Of a stretch of 64,000 nt of DNA, positions 25,589-35,903 are shown one piece after another (position 1 is the first letter of the stretch; every line of letters begins with the position of its first letter). Origin of the DNA: Candidatus Gastranaerophilales bacterium (lineage in GTDB: Bacteria; Cyanobacteriota; Vampirovibrionia; Gastranaerophilales; Gastranaerophilaceae); assembly GCA_944326565.1 (NCBI GenBank), contig CALVEL010000002.1, forward strand, positions 124,001 to 188,000, read 5' to 3'. The position numbers were made by a program, and so were the translations under genes. The notes under the pieces were generated by a model, which worked only from the letters and a program-made list of their open reading frames with translations, had not been told where the DNA came from and ran no database searches.

Positions 25589-26497
25589 ATGCAAAGTGTA
25601 GTTGAAAAAAAATTAGCAGCAGGTCTATCCATTGCTTCAAATGCCATAATTATAATTTTGAAATTGATAGCAGGAGTAATCTCAGGCAGTATCAGTATAA
25701 TTTCTGAAGCAATCCATTCACTGAGTGATTTTTTTGCGTCAATGCTCACGTTTTTTGCTGTTATGAAATCCTCAGAACCTGCTGATAAAGAACATCCTTT
25801 CGGGCATGGACGATATGAAGATATGTCAGGTTTTATTGAGGGTGGTCTTATTATTTTTGCAGCATTATTTATTATATATGAATCCTGTAAAAAACTGATT
25901 TTCGGCTACTCAATGGAAACAGAATCTTTTTTAGGAATTATAGTAATGGCAATAGCTGTAGTGTCTAACTTTTTTGTCAGCTCTTACCTTTTTTATGTCG
26001 CTAAAAAAACAAATTCAATTTCTTTATATGCTGATGGTGAACATTTAAGAACTGATATTTGGTCATCATTGGGCGTTTTGATTGGATTGGTAATAATCAA
26101 ATTTACCGGAATTATAATTTTGGATCCTATTATCGCAATAATTGTAGCATTGTTTATTTTTAAAGCAGGATTTGTAATATCAAAAGCAACATTAAACAAT
26201 TTATTAGATGGTTCTTTGCCTGCTGAAGATTTAGAAAAAATTGAAAATATAATAAAAGATATGCGAAAAGAAGGAATTTTAGGATATAAATCTTTGAAAG
26301 CAAGAAGTTCCGGACCTGAAAAATTAATTGAAATAACACTTTTATTCCCTAAGGATATGGTAATAGAAGATTGTCATAATATTTGTGATAAAGTAGAGAA
26401 TAAAATTTGTGAAACTTTGGGAATATGTAAAATATCTATTCATGCAGAACCTAAATGTGAGAAATGTGACTCAAAAAATAAAAATAATACCCCATAG
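25589..26497 (+). CDS. Cation diffusion facilitator (CDF) metal exporter
   Basis: 302 aa. Six transmembrane helices precede a cytosolic metal-sensing domain. Metal-site residues are visible: IISEAIHSLSDFFAS in helix II, HPFGHGRYED after helix II, and HLRTDIWSS in helix V (HxxxD). Exports Zn, Mn, Fe or related divalent ions in exchange for protons. The C-terminal tail ends CEKCDSKNKNN, an extra CxxC that could bind metal. Monocistronic. Confidence 0.9.
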   Translation: MQSVVEKKLAAGLSIASNAIIIILKLIAGVISGSISIISEAIHSLSDFFASMLTFFAVMKSSEPADKEHPFGHGRYEDMSGFIEGGLIIFAALFIIYESCKKLIFGYSMETESFLGIIVMAIAVVSNFFVSSYLFYVAKKTNSISLYADGEHLRTDIWSSLGVLIGLVIIKFTGIIILDPIIAIIVALFIFKAGFVISKATLNNLLDGSLPAEDLEKIENIIKDMRKEGILGYKSLKARSSGPEKLIEITLLFPKDMVIEDCHNICDKVENKICETLGICKISIHAEPKCEKCDSKNKNNTP

Positions 26498-26564
26498 GGT
26501 TGTAAGTTTTATAGCTTATGAGTTATCATGTTATTAAGAATATTTTTGAAGAGGATTTATAATT

Positions 26565-27371
26565 ATGAAATCGGTTAAAGAAGTAGCGATAGAGTCCAAG
26601 ATTTTGAGGCGTTTGGAAAGAAGTCCGCTTTGCCTTGAGCTTGTAAATTATCTTTTTGCAGATGAAGAGCTGCAAGAAATGCAGGAATATGCAAACAATG
26701 TATCCATTAAAAGACTTGGCTATAATGACCATGGTCCTGTGCATATGCGCCAAGTTGTGGGTAATGCAATCAAAATGCTTAATATATTACAGGATTCAGG
26801 GATAAAAACATCTCTTGAGTTGGAGGAAATCGGTACATTTGAAGACAGTATGTGTGCAGTAATTCTTGCAGGCTTAATGCATGATTTAGGCATGATGATA
26901 GGTCGTCAAGGACATGAAGATATGTCTGTGATTCTTGCAAAACCTTTAATAGAAAGAGCATTAATGCATATTTTACCAAATGATTTGCACAGACGTGTGG
27001 TCATAAAATCACTTGCAATAGAAGCAATTATCGGACATATGTCCTCTAAAAAAATTCATTCAATTGAAGCAGGAATAATTTTAATAGCAGATGGGTGTGA
27101 TATGACAAAGGGCAGAGCAAGAATACCGCTTTCTATCAATACAACTCCGAAAGTTGGAGATATTCATAAGTATTCTGCAAATGCGATAAATCGTATCGGA
27201 ATTCATCATGGACAAAGAAAACCTATTAAAATTGATATCGAAATGTCTGCTGAAGTTGGCTTTTTCCAAATAGAAGAAGTCTTATTGACAAAAATTGATT
27301 CAAGTCCGGCTAAACAATATGTCGAGTTATATGCAGGAGTGGAAGGACAAGAGCGTAAGTGCTATTTGTAA
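26565..27371 (+). CDS. HD-domain metal-dependent phosphohydrolase
   Basis: 268 aa. HD metal ligands lie in NDHGPVHMRQV, LAGLMHDLGMM and GHEDMS, with later AIIGHMSSK and ILIADGCDMTKGR giving the H...HD...H...D pattern. Such enzymes hydrolyse phosphate esters of nucleotides or second messengers; the substrate is unknown. Cytosolic. It converges on ybaK with no spare bases between the genes. Confidence 0.85.
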   Translation: MKSVKEVAIESKILRRLERSPLCLELVNYLFADEELQEMQEYANNVSIKRLGYNDHGPVHMRQVVGNAIKMLNILQDSGIKTSLELEEIGTFEDSMCAVILAGLMHDLGMMIGRQGHEDMSVILAKPLIERALMHILPNDLHRRVVIKSLAIEAIIGHMSSKKIHSIEAGIILIADGCDMTKGRARIPLSINTTPKVGDIHKYSANAINRIGIHHGQRKPIKIDIEMSAEVGFFQIEEVLLTKIDSSPAKQYVELYAGVEGQERKCYL

Positions 27372-27839
27372 TCAGGTAATATCAGCAGTTTTAAATTGAA
27401 TTATTTTTTTTAATTCCTCAAGACTTATCTCAACCTGATACCCGATTTTTCCTGCGCTGAAAATTATTGTATCAAAATTTTCAGAAGAGCTGTCAATAGT
27501 TGTTTGAAAAAACTTTTTCATCCCGATAGGAGAACACCCGCCATGGATGTAGCCTGTGAGAGGGAGAAGTTCCTTTGATTTAATCATTTCAACAAATTTT
27601 TCATTAACAGCAAGTGCAGCTTTTTTTAAATCCAATTCCTCAGTGACTGGTACTAAAAATACGTAATATTTTTTCGACTTGGCAACTGTTACAAGAGTTT
27701 TGAAAACTTGTTTGGGATTTTGATTTAAGACTTGTGCTACTTCAATCCCGCTTATTGCCTCTGTATCAGCATATGTGTAGTGTCTGTAATTGATTTTATG
27801 TTTATCAAGCATTCTCATAACATTTGTTTTAAAATCCAT
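27372..27839 (-). CDS. ybaK: YbaK/EbsC-type aminoacyl-tRNA deacylase
   Basis: About 155 aa. The fold is recognisable from QVFKTLVTVAKSKKYYVFLVPVTEELDLKKAA (catalytic Lys region), LTGYIHGGCSPIG and the final GKIGYQVEISLEELKK. It hydrolyses Cys-tRNA(Pro) made in error by prolyl-tRNA synthetase. The ATG at 27839 overlaps the stop of the preceding DUF4186 gene as TAATG, so the pair is translationally coupled. Confidence 0.9.
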   Translation of the reverse strand: MDFKTNVMRMLDKHKINYRHYTYADTEAISGIEVAQVLNQNPKQVFKTLVTVAKSKKYYVFLVPVTEELDLKKAALAVNEKFVEMIKSKELLPLTGYIHGGCSPIGMKKFFQTTIDSSSENFDTIIFSAGKIGYQVEISLEELKKIIQFKTADIT

Positions 27840-28186
27840 TATTTGACCTGCCTTTTTATCCATTCCATTATTAAATTAACGAGATATTCCTGTTGTTTTT
27901 CATTTAGTTCGACACCTTTTGGGAATTTATGCCATTTGTTTATACACCCTCTGCAGCAGGTAGCTGTTGCATGTTGCGCTGTAAATACAGGATGTCCTTT
28001 TGTCGGAGTTTGTTTTCCGTCATTTTTAATTTCAGCCGGAGCTATTCTTTTCTTTATAAAATCTTTCGCGTGGGATTTTATCACCTCAAATCCTTTTTCT
28101 TCGAGGTATTTTTTATCTTTTTCTTTTAGCTTAAATTTGCTTCTGAAATCAGATTTTGCAAGTTTTTCAAAAACATCGTCATACAT
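27839..28186 (-). CDS. DUF4186 family protein
   Basis: 115 aa and very typical: FEKLAKSDFRSKFKL, then HAKDFIKKRIAP, DGKQTPTKGHPVFTAQHATATCCRGCINKWH and LVNLIMEWIKRQ. The conserved HAT...CCRGC motif suggests a metal site. Function unknown. Coupled to ybaK. Confidence 0.85.
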   Translation of the reverse strand: MYDDVFEKLAKSDFRSKFKLKEKDKKYLEEKGFEVIKSHAKDFIKKRIAPAEIKNDGKQTPTKGHPVFTAQHATATCCRGCINKWHKFPKGVELNEKQQEYLVNLIMEWIKRQVK

Positions 28187-28269
28187 ATTAATAAACTAGC
28201 ACAAAATCCACAAAAAGATAATTTAAACAGTTTTACATTAATAAAGCAATATGATAAAATATTCATGTT

Positions 28270-29298
28270 ATGGAAAAGGTTAAAATTTCAAAAATAGGCG
28301 TTATTGAAGGTAAGGAAATTTTTTCATTTCTTTTTAAAATTTCACAAATAGAAGTTGAATTAACAAATTATGGAGCATCCGTTCTCTCTATAAAAGTTCC
28401 TGATAAATCCGAACAAATGACCGATGTAGTATTAGGTTACAAAAATTTAGATGATTATATAAAATCAGACAAGCTTTTAGGTGCTACAGTAGGACGCAGT
28501 GCTAATCGTATTCAAGATGGTATTGTAAAAATTGATGATAAGATAATTCAGCTGTCACAAAACAATGGCAAAAATCATATCCATGGCGGTTTTTCAGGAT
28601 TGAATAAAAAGGTATGGGATTTCAAACAAATTGAAGATGGTATTGAATTTTCTTATTTTAGTTCTGATAAAGATGAAGGATATCCTGGAGATTTGCAAAT
28701 AAAAGTTACCTATACAATAGAAGATTCTTCTCTGAAAATAAGCTATAAAGCGAAGTCAGATAAAGATACTATTTTTAATCCGACAAATCATACTTATTTT
28801 AACCTTGATGGAAAAGGGGATATTTTGGAACAGTATCTTTATATAAATTCAGATTTTTATACTGAAAATGATGAAAATTCACTTCCTAACGGAAAAATTT
28901 GCCCTGTAGAAAATACCCCAATGGATTTTAGGACTTTTAAAAAAATCGGAAAGGATATTGAAAACGAATTTGAACAGATAAAATTCGGCAAAGGTTTTGA
29001 CAACAATTGGGTTGTAAAGGATTATGACGGTAAAATTAAATCTGTTGCAAAAGCTTATTCCGAAAAAAGCGGTATAAAACTTGAGGTTCTGACGGATTTA
29101 CCGGGGATTCAGTTTTACAGCGGGAATTATCTTGACACCGAATTTGAAAGCCGAAATAGTATAAAAATAGATAAAAGATGCGGATTTTGTCTTGAATGCC
29201 AATATTTCCCAAATTCATTCAAACATGATAATTTCTTAAAACCGATTTTAAAAGCGGATGAAATTTTTGATAAAAATATAGTTTATAAATTTAATTAA
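28270..29298 (+). CDS. galM: Aldose 1-epimerase (galactose mutarotase)
   Basis: Interconverts beta- and alpha-D-galactose, feeding galactokinase. 342 aa. Catalytic acid His in NPTNHTYFNLDG and substrate His in NHIHGGFSGL; the C-terminal Glu in FCLECQYFPNSFKHDNF is the general base. No signal peptide, so cytosolic. Read convergently with the sugar transporter, with a shared terminator between. Confidence 0.92.
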   Translation: MEKVKISKIGVIEGKEIFSFLFKISQIEVELTNYGASVLSIKVPDKSEQMTDVVLGYKNLDDYIKSDKLLGATVGRSANRIQDGIVKIDDKIIQLSQNNGKNHIHGGFSGLNKKVWDFKQIEDGIEFSYFSSDKDEGYPGDLQIKVTYTIEDSSLKISYKAKSDKDTIFNPTNHTYFNLDGKGDILEQYLYINSDFYTENDENSLPNGKICPVENTPMDFRTFKKIGKDIENEFEQIKFGKGFDNNWVVKDYDGKIKSVAKAYSEKSGIKLEVLTDLPGIQFYSGNYLDTEFESRNSIKIDKRCGFCLECQYFPNSFKHDNFLKPILKADEIFDKNIVYKFN

Positions 29299-29323
29299 TC
29301 AAATTTAAAGCTGGATTATACTA

Positions 29324-29359
29324 AAAAAGAGCTATTGAGAATTCTCAATAGCTCTTTTT
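29324..29359. terminator. Bidirectional terminator between galM and the sugar transporter
   Basis: A perfect 36 bp palindrome (18 bp per arm, AAAAAGAGCTATTGAGAA and its complement). U-tract in either direction, between two convergent genes. Confidence 0.92.
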
Positions 29360-29362
29360 GTT

Positions 29363-30781
29363 TTATACACCGATATCTCGCAGTCGCTTGCCTTCCATAA
29401 GATTTCTTTCAATATTTTCTAACGAAATACCCTTAGTTTCAGGTATGAGTAAAATTGTCAGAGCAACGAACAATACGTTCAAACAAGTATAAATCCAGAA
29501 GGTAGCTGCAATACCGAAAGTATTGATTAATGTGAGGAAAGTAGCTCCGATAATCATATTAACAATCCAGTTGGTAGTTGTAGAACAAGCTACCCCGAAG
29601 TCACGGCTTTTAAGCGGTTGAATTTCGGAACACAAAATCCATACAACAGGACCTGCACTCATAGCAAAACTTGCGATAGTGAATAACGTCATCAAAATGG
29701 CGAAAATCGAAATCCAAAGAGCGCTGAATCCAGCATTAATCATAAACAAACAAACACCGAGCAAGAACGTACCAAGCGCAATCCCTGCAAAACCGATTTT
29801 CAAAACAGGTTTTCTTCCCTGTTTGTCTACTGTTTTCATTGCAATCAGGGTAGCCAGAACGTTAGTTGCACCGCAAATTACTGTCGCAATCATCTGCTGT
29901 TCGGTATTCGCAAATCCGGCATGTTTGAATATCTGTGGAGCATAATATAAAATTACGTTCATACCCGTAAATTGTTGCATTGCTTGCAATAGCATTCCGA
30001 GATATACTGCACGCCGTACATTTTTGTTTTCTTTAAATAAACTCCAGCCCTCCTGCTTAACTTTTAAACTTTCGTGAATCTCTTCCAATTCACTGTCTGC
30101 TTTAGCATCTGTTGTGTTAAGCATTCGGAGAATATCTTTAGCTTTTTCAAATTTTCCTTTAGAAGCAAGCCATCTCGGGCTGTCAGGAAGCCCGAATACG
30201 GAAATCATCAATAACAATGCCGGTAAACTAATAATCCCAAGCATCATCCTCCAATGTCCGCCATAGCTGAATATTGTATCAGAAATAAAAGCAACCAAAA
30301 TACCGATAGTTACCATCATTTGATACATAGAAATAAGTTTTCCTCTATTTTCTTTCTCAGACATTTCAGACAGGTACAGTGGTGCGACATAAGAAGCAAT
30401 ACCGACTGCAAATCCGAGTAATACTCTTGAAATCAAAAGTATTGTAACATTCGGCGCCATAGCAGATCCTATAGAACCGAGTACAAATAAAGCTGCACCC
30501 GCAGTCAAGCTGGTTTTTCTTCCCAATCTGAAAGAAATCCATCCTGTAGAAATTGCACCTAAAGCAGCTCCGAGCATCATTGTAGATACAACCCATTCCT
30601 GTAATCTGCTTGAAAGATCAAAATGTGTTGTGATAAAAGGCAGTGCACCTGAAATTACACCGATATCAAGACCGAATAAAAGACCTGCCATCCCTGCAGC
30701 AAAAGTAATAAATACTTTCATACGTTTTGCTTTTAAAGCTCTCTGTGCATCAATGGCATTATTTTGCAAAGCGTCTTCCAT
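29363..30781 (-). CDS. galP: Galactose/sugar:H+ symporter of the MFS (GalP-like)
   Basis: 472 aa, 12 transmembrane helices. Closely follows the enterobacterial GalP sequence as I know it: [99 protein letters not shown], and the end [15 protein letters not shown]. Family motifs PESPR-type ([10 protein letters not shown]) and PETKG are present. Imports galactose (possibly glucose) with protons. AGAAGGAG precedes the ATG. The resemblance to gammaproteobacterial GalP is striking for this lineage and suggests transfer. Confidence 0.92.
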   Translation of the reverse strand: MEDALQNNAIDAQRALKAKRMKVFITFAAGMAGLLFGLDIGVISGALPFITTHFDLSSRLQEWVVSTMMLGAALGAISTGWISFRLGRKTSLTAGAALFVLGSIGSAMAPNVTILLISRVLLGFAVGIASYVAPLYLSEMSEKENRGKLISMYQMMVTIGILVAFISDTIFSYGGHWRMMLGIISLPALLLMISVFGLPDSPRWLASKGKFEKAKDILRMLNTTDAKADSELEEIHESLKVKQEGWSLFKENKNVRRAVYLGMLLQAMQQFTGMNVILYYAPQIFKHAGFANTEQQMIATVICGATNVLATLIAMKTVDKQGRKPVLKIGFAGIALGTFLLGVCLFMINAGFSALWISIFAILMTLFTIASFAMSAGPVVWILCSEIQPLKSRDFGVACSTTTNWIVNMIIGATFLTLINTFGIAATFWIYTCLNVLFVALTILLIPETKGISLENIERNLMEGKRLRDIGV

Positions 30782-30921
30782 ATAAATCTCCTTCTAAAAC
30801 TATATAATTTATTATGCCCCATTTTTTTCAATATTATCAAATTTTAAAAAAATCTACTACTTTATATGTATGTTATGTTTCTAAAAGATAGGGTATAAAT
30901 ATTTAAAGAGGGTATTTATTG

Positions 30922-32202
30922 ATGAAGTTAGCGGAACATTTAAAAAAAGATATTTCTAATGGTTTATATGATTCTGTTTTGAATAAAATATATTGCAAAA
31001 AAGAGCCTTATGAGGCAAGAGAAAGATATATAGATTTAATTAACGGATTTTGTGCAAATTTTGGTTCTAATAGAGAATTATCCTTATTCAGTGCCCCTGG
31101 AAGAACAGAAATCGGCGGAAATCACACAGATCATCAACGAGGCTGTGTCTTAGCTGCAAGTGTTAATTTAGATGTAATAGCAGCAGTTTCTTTAAACAAT
31201 GAAAATTTAATAAGATTACAATCTGAAGGGTATCCTTTGGATATAATCAATCTTGATGAATTAACTCCTCAGATGTCTGAATATAATCAGGCAAAAGCTT
31301 TAATAAAAGGAGTTGTTGCAAAATTTAAAGAAATGGGATATCAGATAAGAGGTTTTGATGCTTATACAACTTCTAATGTATTAAAAGGCTCAGGTCTGTC
31401 AAGTTCTGCGGCATTTGAAGTTTTAATAGGAAATATCTTAAACGGACTTTTTGCAAATAGTTCTGTAAGTGATGTCGAAATTGCTAAAATTGGGCAATAT
31501 GCTGAGAATGTGTATTTTGGCAAACCTTGTGGGCTTATGGATCAGATGGCATCATCGGTAGGAGCGGTTGTATCTATTGATTTTAAAGATTTAGAAAATC
31601 CGATTATAGAAAAAATCGATTTTGATTTTTCAAAATCAAGTTATGCGCTTTGCATAATCGACAGTGGAGCCGACCATGCTGATTTAACGGATGAATATGC
31701 AGCTATTCCTTATGAGATGAAAAAAGTTGCTCAAATTTTCGAAAAAGAAGTTTTGCGAGATGTTGATGAAACTTTATTTATGGAAAACCTTCCAAAAGTT
31801 CGTGAAAGATGTGGCGATAGGGCTATTTTACGGACTATGCATTTTTATGCTGATAACAGACGTGCAATTTTGGAGGCTGAAGCTTTGAAAAAAGGTGATT
31901 TTGAAAGGTTTTTGGATCTCGTTAAAGAATCAGGAAGATCATCTTATATGTACCTTCAAAATGTTTCTGTATCAGGATGTTCTGAAAATCAAGAAGTTGC
32001 TTTAGTTTTAGCACTTTGTGATAAGATACTAAAAAATAAGGGAGCATTCAGAGTACATGGCGGAGGCTTTGCAGGTACAGTACAAGCTTTTGTGCCTTTG
32101 AGTATGTTAGAAGAATTTAAAACAAGAATTGAAAAAGCTATAGGTGAAAAATGTTGTCATGTATTATCAATAAGACCTATAGGCGGTATTAGAATTGAAT
32201 AA
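30922..32202 (+). CDS. galK: Galactokinase
   Basis: Phosphorylates alpha-galactose at C1. GHMP motifs: galactokinase signature PGRTEIGGNHTDHQRG, ATP loop KGSGLSSSAAFEVLIG, C-terminal VHGGGFAGTVQAFVP. About 426 aa. I take the ATG at 30922 (GAGGG upstream) although a TTG directly before it is possible. First gene of galK-galE-galT, divergent from the transporter. Confidence 0.96.
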   Translation: MKLAEHLKKDISNGLYDSVLNKIYCKKEPYEARERYIDLINGFCANFGSNRELSLFSAPGRTEIGGNHTDHQRGCVLAASVNLDVIAAVSLNNENLIRLQSEGYPLDIINLDELTPQMSEYNQAKALIKGVVAKFKEMGYQIRGFDAYTTSNVLKGSGLSSSAAFEVLIGNILNGLFANSSVSDVEIAKIGQYAENVYFGKPCGLMDQMASSVGAVVSIDFKDLENPIIEKIDFDFSKSSYALCIIDSGADHADLTDEYAAIPYEMKKVAQIFEKEVLRDVDETLFMENLPKVRERCGDRAILRTMHFYADNRRAILEAEALKKGDFERFLDLVKESGRSSYMYLQNVSVSGCSENQEVALVLALCDKILKNKGAFRVHGGGFAGTVQAFVPLSMLEEFKTRIEKAIGEKCCHVLSIRPIGGIRIE

Positions 32203-32217
32203 TGAAATGAGGTAGAT

Positions 32218-33207
32218 ATGACGATATTAGTTTTAGGAGGAGCAGGATATATCGGCTCACATACAGTGTATGAGCTAATTGCAAAAGGTGAGGATGTCGT
32301 AATTGCAGACAGTCTGCAAACAGGACATATTGAAGCTATACATCCACAAGCAAGATTTTACAAAGGTGATATCAGAAACCCGAGTTTTTTGGATGCTTTA
32401 TTTAATAAAGAAAAAATAGATTCAGTAATTCATTTCGCGGCAAATTCACTTGTTGGTGAGAGTATGACAGATCCTTTAAAGTATTATGATAACAACTTAT
32501 ATGGGACAATGGTACTTTTAGAATCAATGGTTAAAAATGGAATCAATAAAATTGTATTTTCATCAACCGCTGCGACTTATGGAGAGCCTGAAAATATTCC
32601 GATACTTGAAAGTGATAGAAAAGAGCCAACAAATACATATGGTGAAACTAAACTAGCCATGGAAAAAATGATGAAATGGGTATCAAAAGCACATGATTTA
32701 AGGTTTGTTTCTCTTCGTTATTTCAATGCATGCGGAGCGCACAAGTCAGGTAAAATCGGAGAGGCTCATGAGCCTGAAACGCATTTAATTCCTCTAATTT
32801 TGCAGGTACCGAATGGCAGAAGAGAGCAGATAAATGTTTTTGGTGATGATTATGATACACCTGATGGAACCTGTATTAGAGACTATATTCATGTTACTGA
32901 TTTAGCCGAGGCTCATATTTTAGCGGTTGACTATCTCCAAAAAGGTGGTAAATGCGATATATTCAATCTAGGTAATGGGGTTGGTTTCAGCGTAAAAGAG
33001 GTAATAGATAAAGCTAGAAAAGTAACGGGTCATCCTATCCCTGCAATAATTTCACCTAGAAGGGCAGGAGATCCTGCACAGCTTGTTGCATCAAGTGAAA
33101 AAGCTAAAAAAGTTTTAGGCTGGAAGCCTGCACATGATGATTTGGAAGAAATTATCGCATCTGCCTGGAATTGGCATAAAAACCATCCGTATGGTTTTAG
33201 TAAATAA
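32218..33207 (+). CDS. galE: UDP-glucose 4-epimerase
   Basis: Extended SDR. NAD-binding GGAGYIGSHTVYEL, catalytic Thr/Ser region SSTAATYGEPENIPI and the YGETKLAMEKM Tyr/Lys pair, then RYFNACGAH. 329 aa, normal. Interconverts UDP-galactose and UDP-glucose, closing the Leloir pathway. 15 bases after galK. Confidence 0.96.
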   Translation: MTILVLGGAGYIGSHTVYELIAKGEDVVIADSLQTGHIEAIHPQARFYKGDIRNPSFLDALFNKEKIDSVIHFAANSLVGESMTDPLKYYDNNLYGTMVLLESMVKNGINKIVFSSTAATYGEPENIPILESDRKEPTNTYGETKLAMEKMMKWVSKAHDLRFVSLRYFNACGAHKSGKIGEAHEPETHLIPLILQVPNGRREQINVFGDDYDTPDGTCIRDYIHVTDLAEAHILAVDYLQKGGKCDIFNLGNGVGFSVKEVIDKARKVTGHPIPAIISPRRAGDPAQLVASSEKAKKVLGWKPAHDDLEEIIASAWNWHKNHPYGFSK

Positions 33208-33221
33208 TCAGAAAGGGCTTT

Positions 33222-34715
33222 ATGATTTCAGAAAGTATTTCAAAACTTGTTCAATATGGTATACAAAACGATCTTATACAAGAGGCGGATAAAATTTATG
33301 TGACAAATCGCATTCTTGAAGTTTTGCAGCTCGATGAATTTGCTGAATGCGAAATTTCTGATTGCAAAATTAATTTAGAGCAAATTTTGAAAGAGATTTT
33401 AGATTATGTCTGTGAAAAAGGTTTGATAGAAGATAATATAATAAGTCGAGATTTGTTTGATACAAAAGTTATGGGATGCCTTGTCCCTCCACCGCATGAT
33501 GTCATTGAGAAATTTGAAATGCTTTATAAAAGTTCGCCTGAACTTGCGACTGAATGGTACTATAAATTTTCACAAGATACTGATTACATAAGGCGGTATA
33601 GGATTAAAAAAGATTTGAGATGGAAAGCTGAAACTGATTATGGGGAATTGGATATTTCAATAAATCTTTCAAAGCCTGAAAAAGATCCAAAATCGATTGC
33701 TGCTGCAAAATCAGCTAAACAATCAGGATACCCCAAATGCGCATTGTGTGCAGAAAATGAAGGTTATTCAGGCAGATTAAATCACCCTGCAAGACAAAAT
33801 CATCGTATAATTCCAATTGATTTAGACAATGAAAAGTGGTTTTTGCAATATTCCCCTTATGTTTATTACAATGAACATTGTATTGTCCTAAACAGCCAGC
33901 ATATTCCGATGAAAATCGACAAATCAACTTTTAAAAAGCTTTTTGAATTTATAGAAAAATTTCCTCATTATTTTATAGGTTCAAATGCCGATTTACCGAT
34001 TGTTGGAGGTTCAATTCTTTCTCATGACCATTTTCAAGGCGGGCATTATGACTTTGCAATGGCAAAAGCTCCAATTGAGAAACGTTTTTCTATAAAAAAT
34101 TTTAGCGATGTTGAATGTGGTATTGTAAAATGGCCTATGAGTGTGATTAGACTCCGTCATTATGATTATGAGCGCTTAATCGAGCTTGCTGATTTAATTT
34201 TGAAAAAATGGCGGGATTATTCTGATGAAGATGTTTTTATTTATGCTTTTACTGACGGTATTTCTCATAATACAATTACTCCCATTGCAAGAAAGTCAGG
34301 TGAGCTTTTTGAATTGGACTTAGTTTTAAGAAACAATATTACAACTGATGAACATCCGCTTGGGGTTTATCATCCGCATAGTGAATATCACCATATCAAA
34401 AAAGAAAATATTGGGCTTATTGAAGTTATGGGGTTAGCTGTTCTGCCTTCAAGATTAAAGACGGAATTTGAAACTTTATCAGATTATATTTTGAATGGTA
34501 AAAATATAAGAAGCAATGATACAATTTCAAAACATGCTAATTGGGTTGAAGAATTCCTGCCTAATTATCAAATCAACAGCGAGAATATACAATCAGTTCT
34601 TGAAATAGAGACAGGAAAAGTTTTTGCAAAAATTCTTGAATGTTGTGGTGTATTCAAACGTGATGATAAAGGACAAAAAGCTTTTGAAAGATTTATTGAT
34701 TCTTTATCATTATAA
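33222..34715 (+). CDS. galT: Galactose-1-phosphate uridylyltransferase, class II
   Basis: 497 aa, the long Firmicutes-type (class II) form rather than the ~350 aa HIT-type enzyme. Family segments are YVTNRILEVL near the start, CALCAENEGYSGRLNHPARQNHR, GGSILSHDHFQGGHYDFAMAKAP and HNTITPIARKSG. Transfers UMP between UDP-glucose and galactose-1-phosphate. Last gene of the gal operon, 14 bases after galE. Confidence 0.94.
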   Translation: MISESISKLVQYGIQNDLIQEADKIYVTNRILEVLQLDEFAECEISDCKINLEQILKEILDYVCEKGLIEDNIISRDLFDTKVMGCLVPPPHDVIEKFEMLYKSSPELATEWYYKFSQDTDYIRRYRIKKDLRWKAETDYGELDISINLSKPEKDPKSIAAAKSAKQSGYPKCALCAENEGYSGRLNHPARQNHRIIPIDLDNEKWFLQYSPYVYYNEHCIVLNSQHIPMKIDKSTFKKLFEFIEKFPHYFIGSNADLPIVGGSILSHDHFQGGHYDFAMAKAPIEKRFSIKNFSDVECGIVKWPMSVIRLRHYDYERLIELADLILKKWRDYSDEDVFIYAFTDGISHNTITPIARKSGELFELDLVLRNNITTDEHPLGVYHPHSEYHHIKKENIGLIEVMGLAVLPSRLKTEFETLSDYILNGKNIRSNDTISKHANWVEEFLPNYQINSENIQSVLEIETGKVFAKILECCGVFKRDDKGQKAFERFIDSLSL

Positions 34716-34797
34716 AAATAGCTTTTAAAATTAGCATATTGTGTAATTTTTTCCTGAATTCAAAATGTTTTAATTATTACATAAAAAGGAAAAAATT

Positions 34798-35367
34798 ATG
34801 CTAAAGACTATATTGAATGTATTATCATTATCACTTCTTATTTCAATGACTCTTGTATGTGCAGCACAAGCTGATGAAATAAAATTTGATAATCAAAATT
34901 TTGTATTGAAGGCAACAGCTCAATCTTTGAATGTACCTAATGCTTTGAATGAATATTTTCCCAAAAATGAGGATCACAACAATTGGACACAAATGCTTGG
35001 AATATACCATCTTCCTGACGAGAAAGATCCAATCAAGTATGCAGAAAGTTTTGATAAAGAAATTGAGCAAGATGAAATGTGTGTGCTTTTGAAGTTTGCA
35101 AAAAATAAAAAGACAGATCAAGCTGTAATAAGTTACCTTGAAAACGGATCTGAAAAAGGCAAAAATTTCTTTACATACAATGTCTATAAATATGAAAAAA
35201 ATCCAATGGGTGGTATTACTGAGTTTAAGTATTCAGTAAAATACTTTTTTAAAACCAATGAAGAAATTGTAAGTATTGCAAATACAGTGAAATCAGAAAA
35301 TGATAAGTATATGACAATGCTTATTTCTGCTCCGATTCCGCCGATTGTGGAAAAAAACTTAAATTAA
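34798..35367 (+). CDS. Secreted hypothetical protein
   Basis: 189 aa with a clear signal peptide (MLKTILNVLSLSLLISMTLVC, cleavage after AQA near residue 23). The mature part is soluble alpha/beta with no known motif (NYFP-type acidic start, then YSVKYFFKTNEEIVSIANTV). AAAAGGAAAA precedes the ATG. Possibly cell-envelope; not recognised. Confidence 0.7.
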   Translation: MLKTILNVLSLSLLISMTLVCAAQADEIKFDNQNFVLKATAQSLNVPNALNEYFPKNEDHNNWTQMLGIYHLPDEKDPIKYAESFDKEIEQDEMCVLLKFAKNKKTDQAVISYLENGSEKGKNFFTYNVYKYEKNPMGGITEFKYSVKYFFKTNEEIVSIANTVKSENDKYMTMLISAPIPPIVEKNLN

Positions 35368-35373
35368 TTTATG

Positions 35374-35754
35374 CTAAAACGGCATCCCATACATGCTTTG
35401 CATACCATTTTGCATCATAAACATTTGTTGGCTGCTGTCGTAGTTTTGAGGGAACTGATTAAAATTCATTGGTGCACTTTTCATTTTTCCGTCTGAATTT
35501 TTCTTTATTTCATGAGGCTCACGTTTTGCTGCTACTTCTTCTTTTTTTCTTTGCAAAAACTTTGGTACAGGCATAGCATAATCATCTGCATCTTCAGAAG
35601 CTTCATCATGTTTATAGTTCATATACATATAACCGTTTAAATCTTGCCCGTATCCTTCTGGAGGTACGAAATTATTTGCATTTCCTCTGCTTTCAGCAAA
35701 AGCTGCAGGTGCTAATATTGCAATACATATAATAACTCCTAAAATCTTTTTCAA
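35374..35754 (-). CDS. Secreted hypothetical protein, TTG start
   Basis: About 126 aa. The TTG at 35754 follows GGAGG at ideal spacing and gives a normal signal peptide (KKILGVIICIAILAPAAFAES). The ATG five codons upstream would place the SD inside the gene, so TTG is preferred. The mature protein is polar, Asn/Met/Gln-rich at the end (MFMMQNGMQSMYGMPF) and probably disordered. Convergent with the preceding gene. Unknown function. Confidence 0.65.
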   Translation of the reverse strand: MKKILGVIICIAILAPAAFAESRGNANNFVPPEGYGQDLNGYMYMNYKHDEASEDADDYAMPVPKFLQRKKEEVAAKREPHEIKKNSDGKMKSAPMNFNQFPQNYDSSQQMFMMQNGMQSMYGMPF

Positions 35755-35903
35755 TTTGCATTCCTCCATAGTCGGTTTATTTTTATTTCTGCCTTTATTA
35801 CATTATACCAAAAATTATATTAACGGCAAGATAAATAATTCTAAAGAATGGTTGCAATATTTGAAATAATCTGCTACAATTATAGCAGGAAAGAAGGTTA
35901 GGT

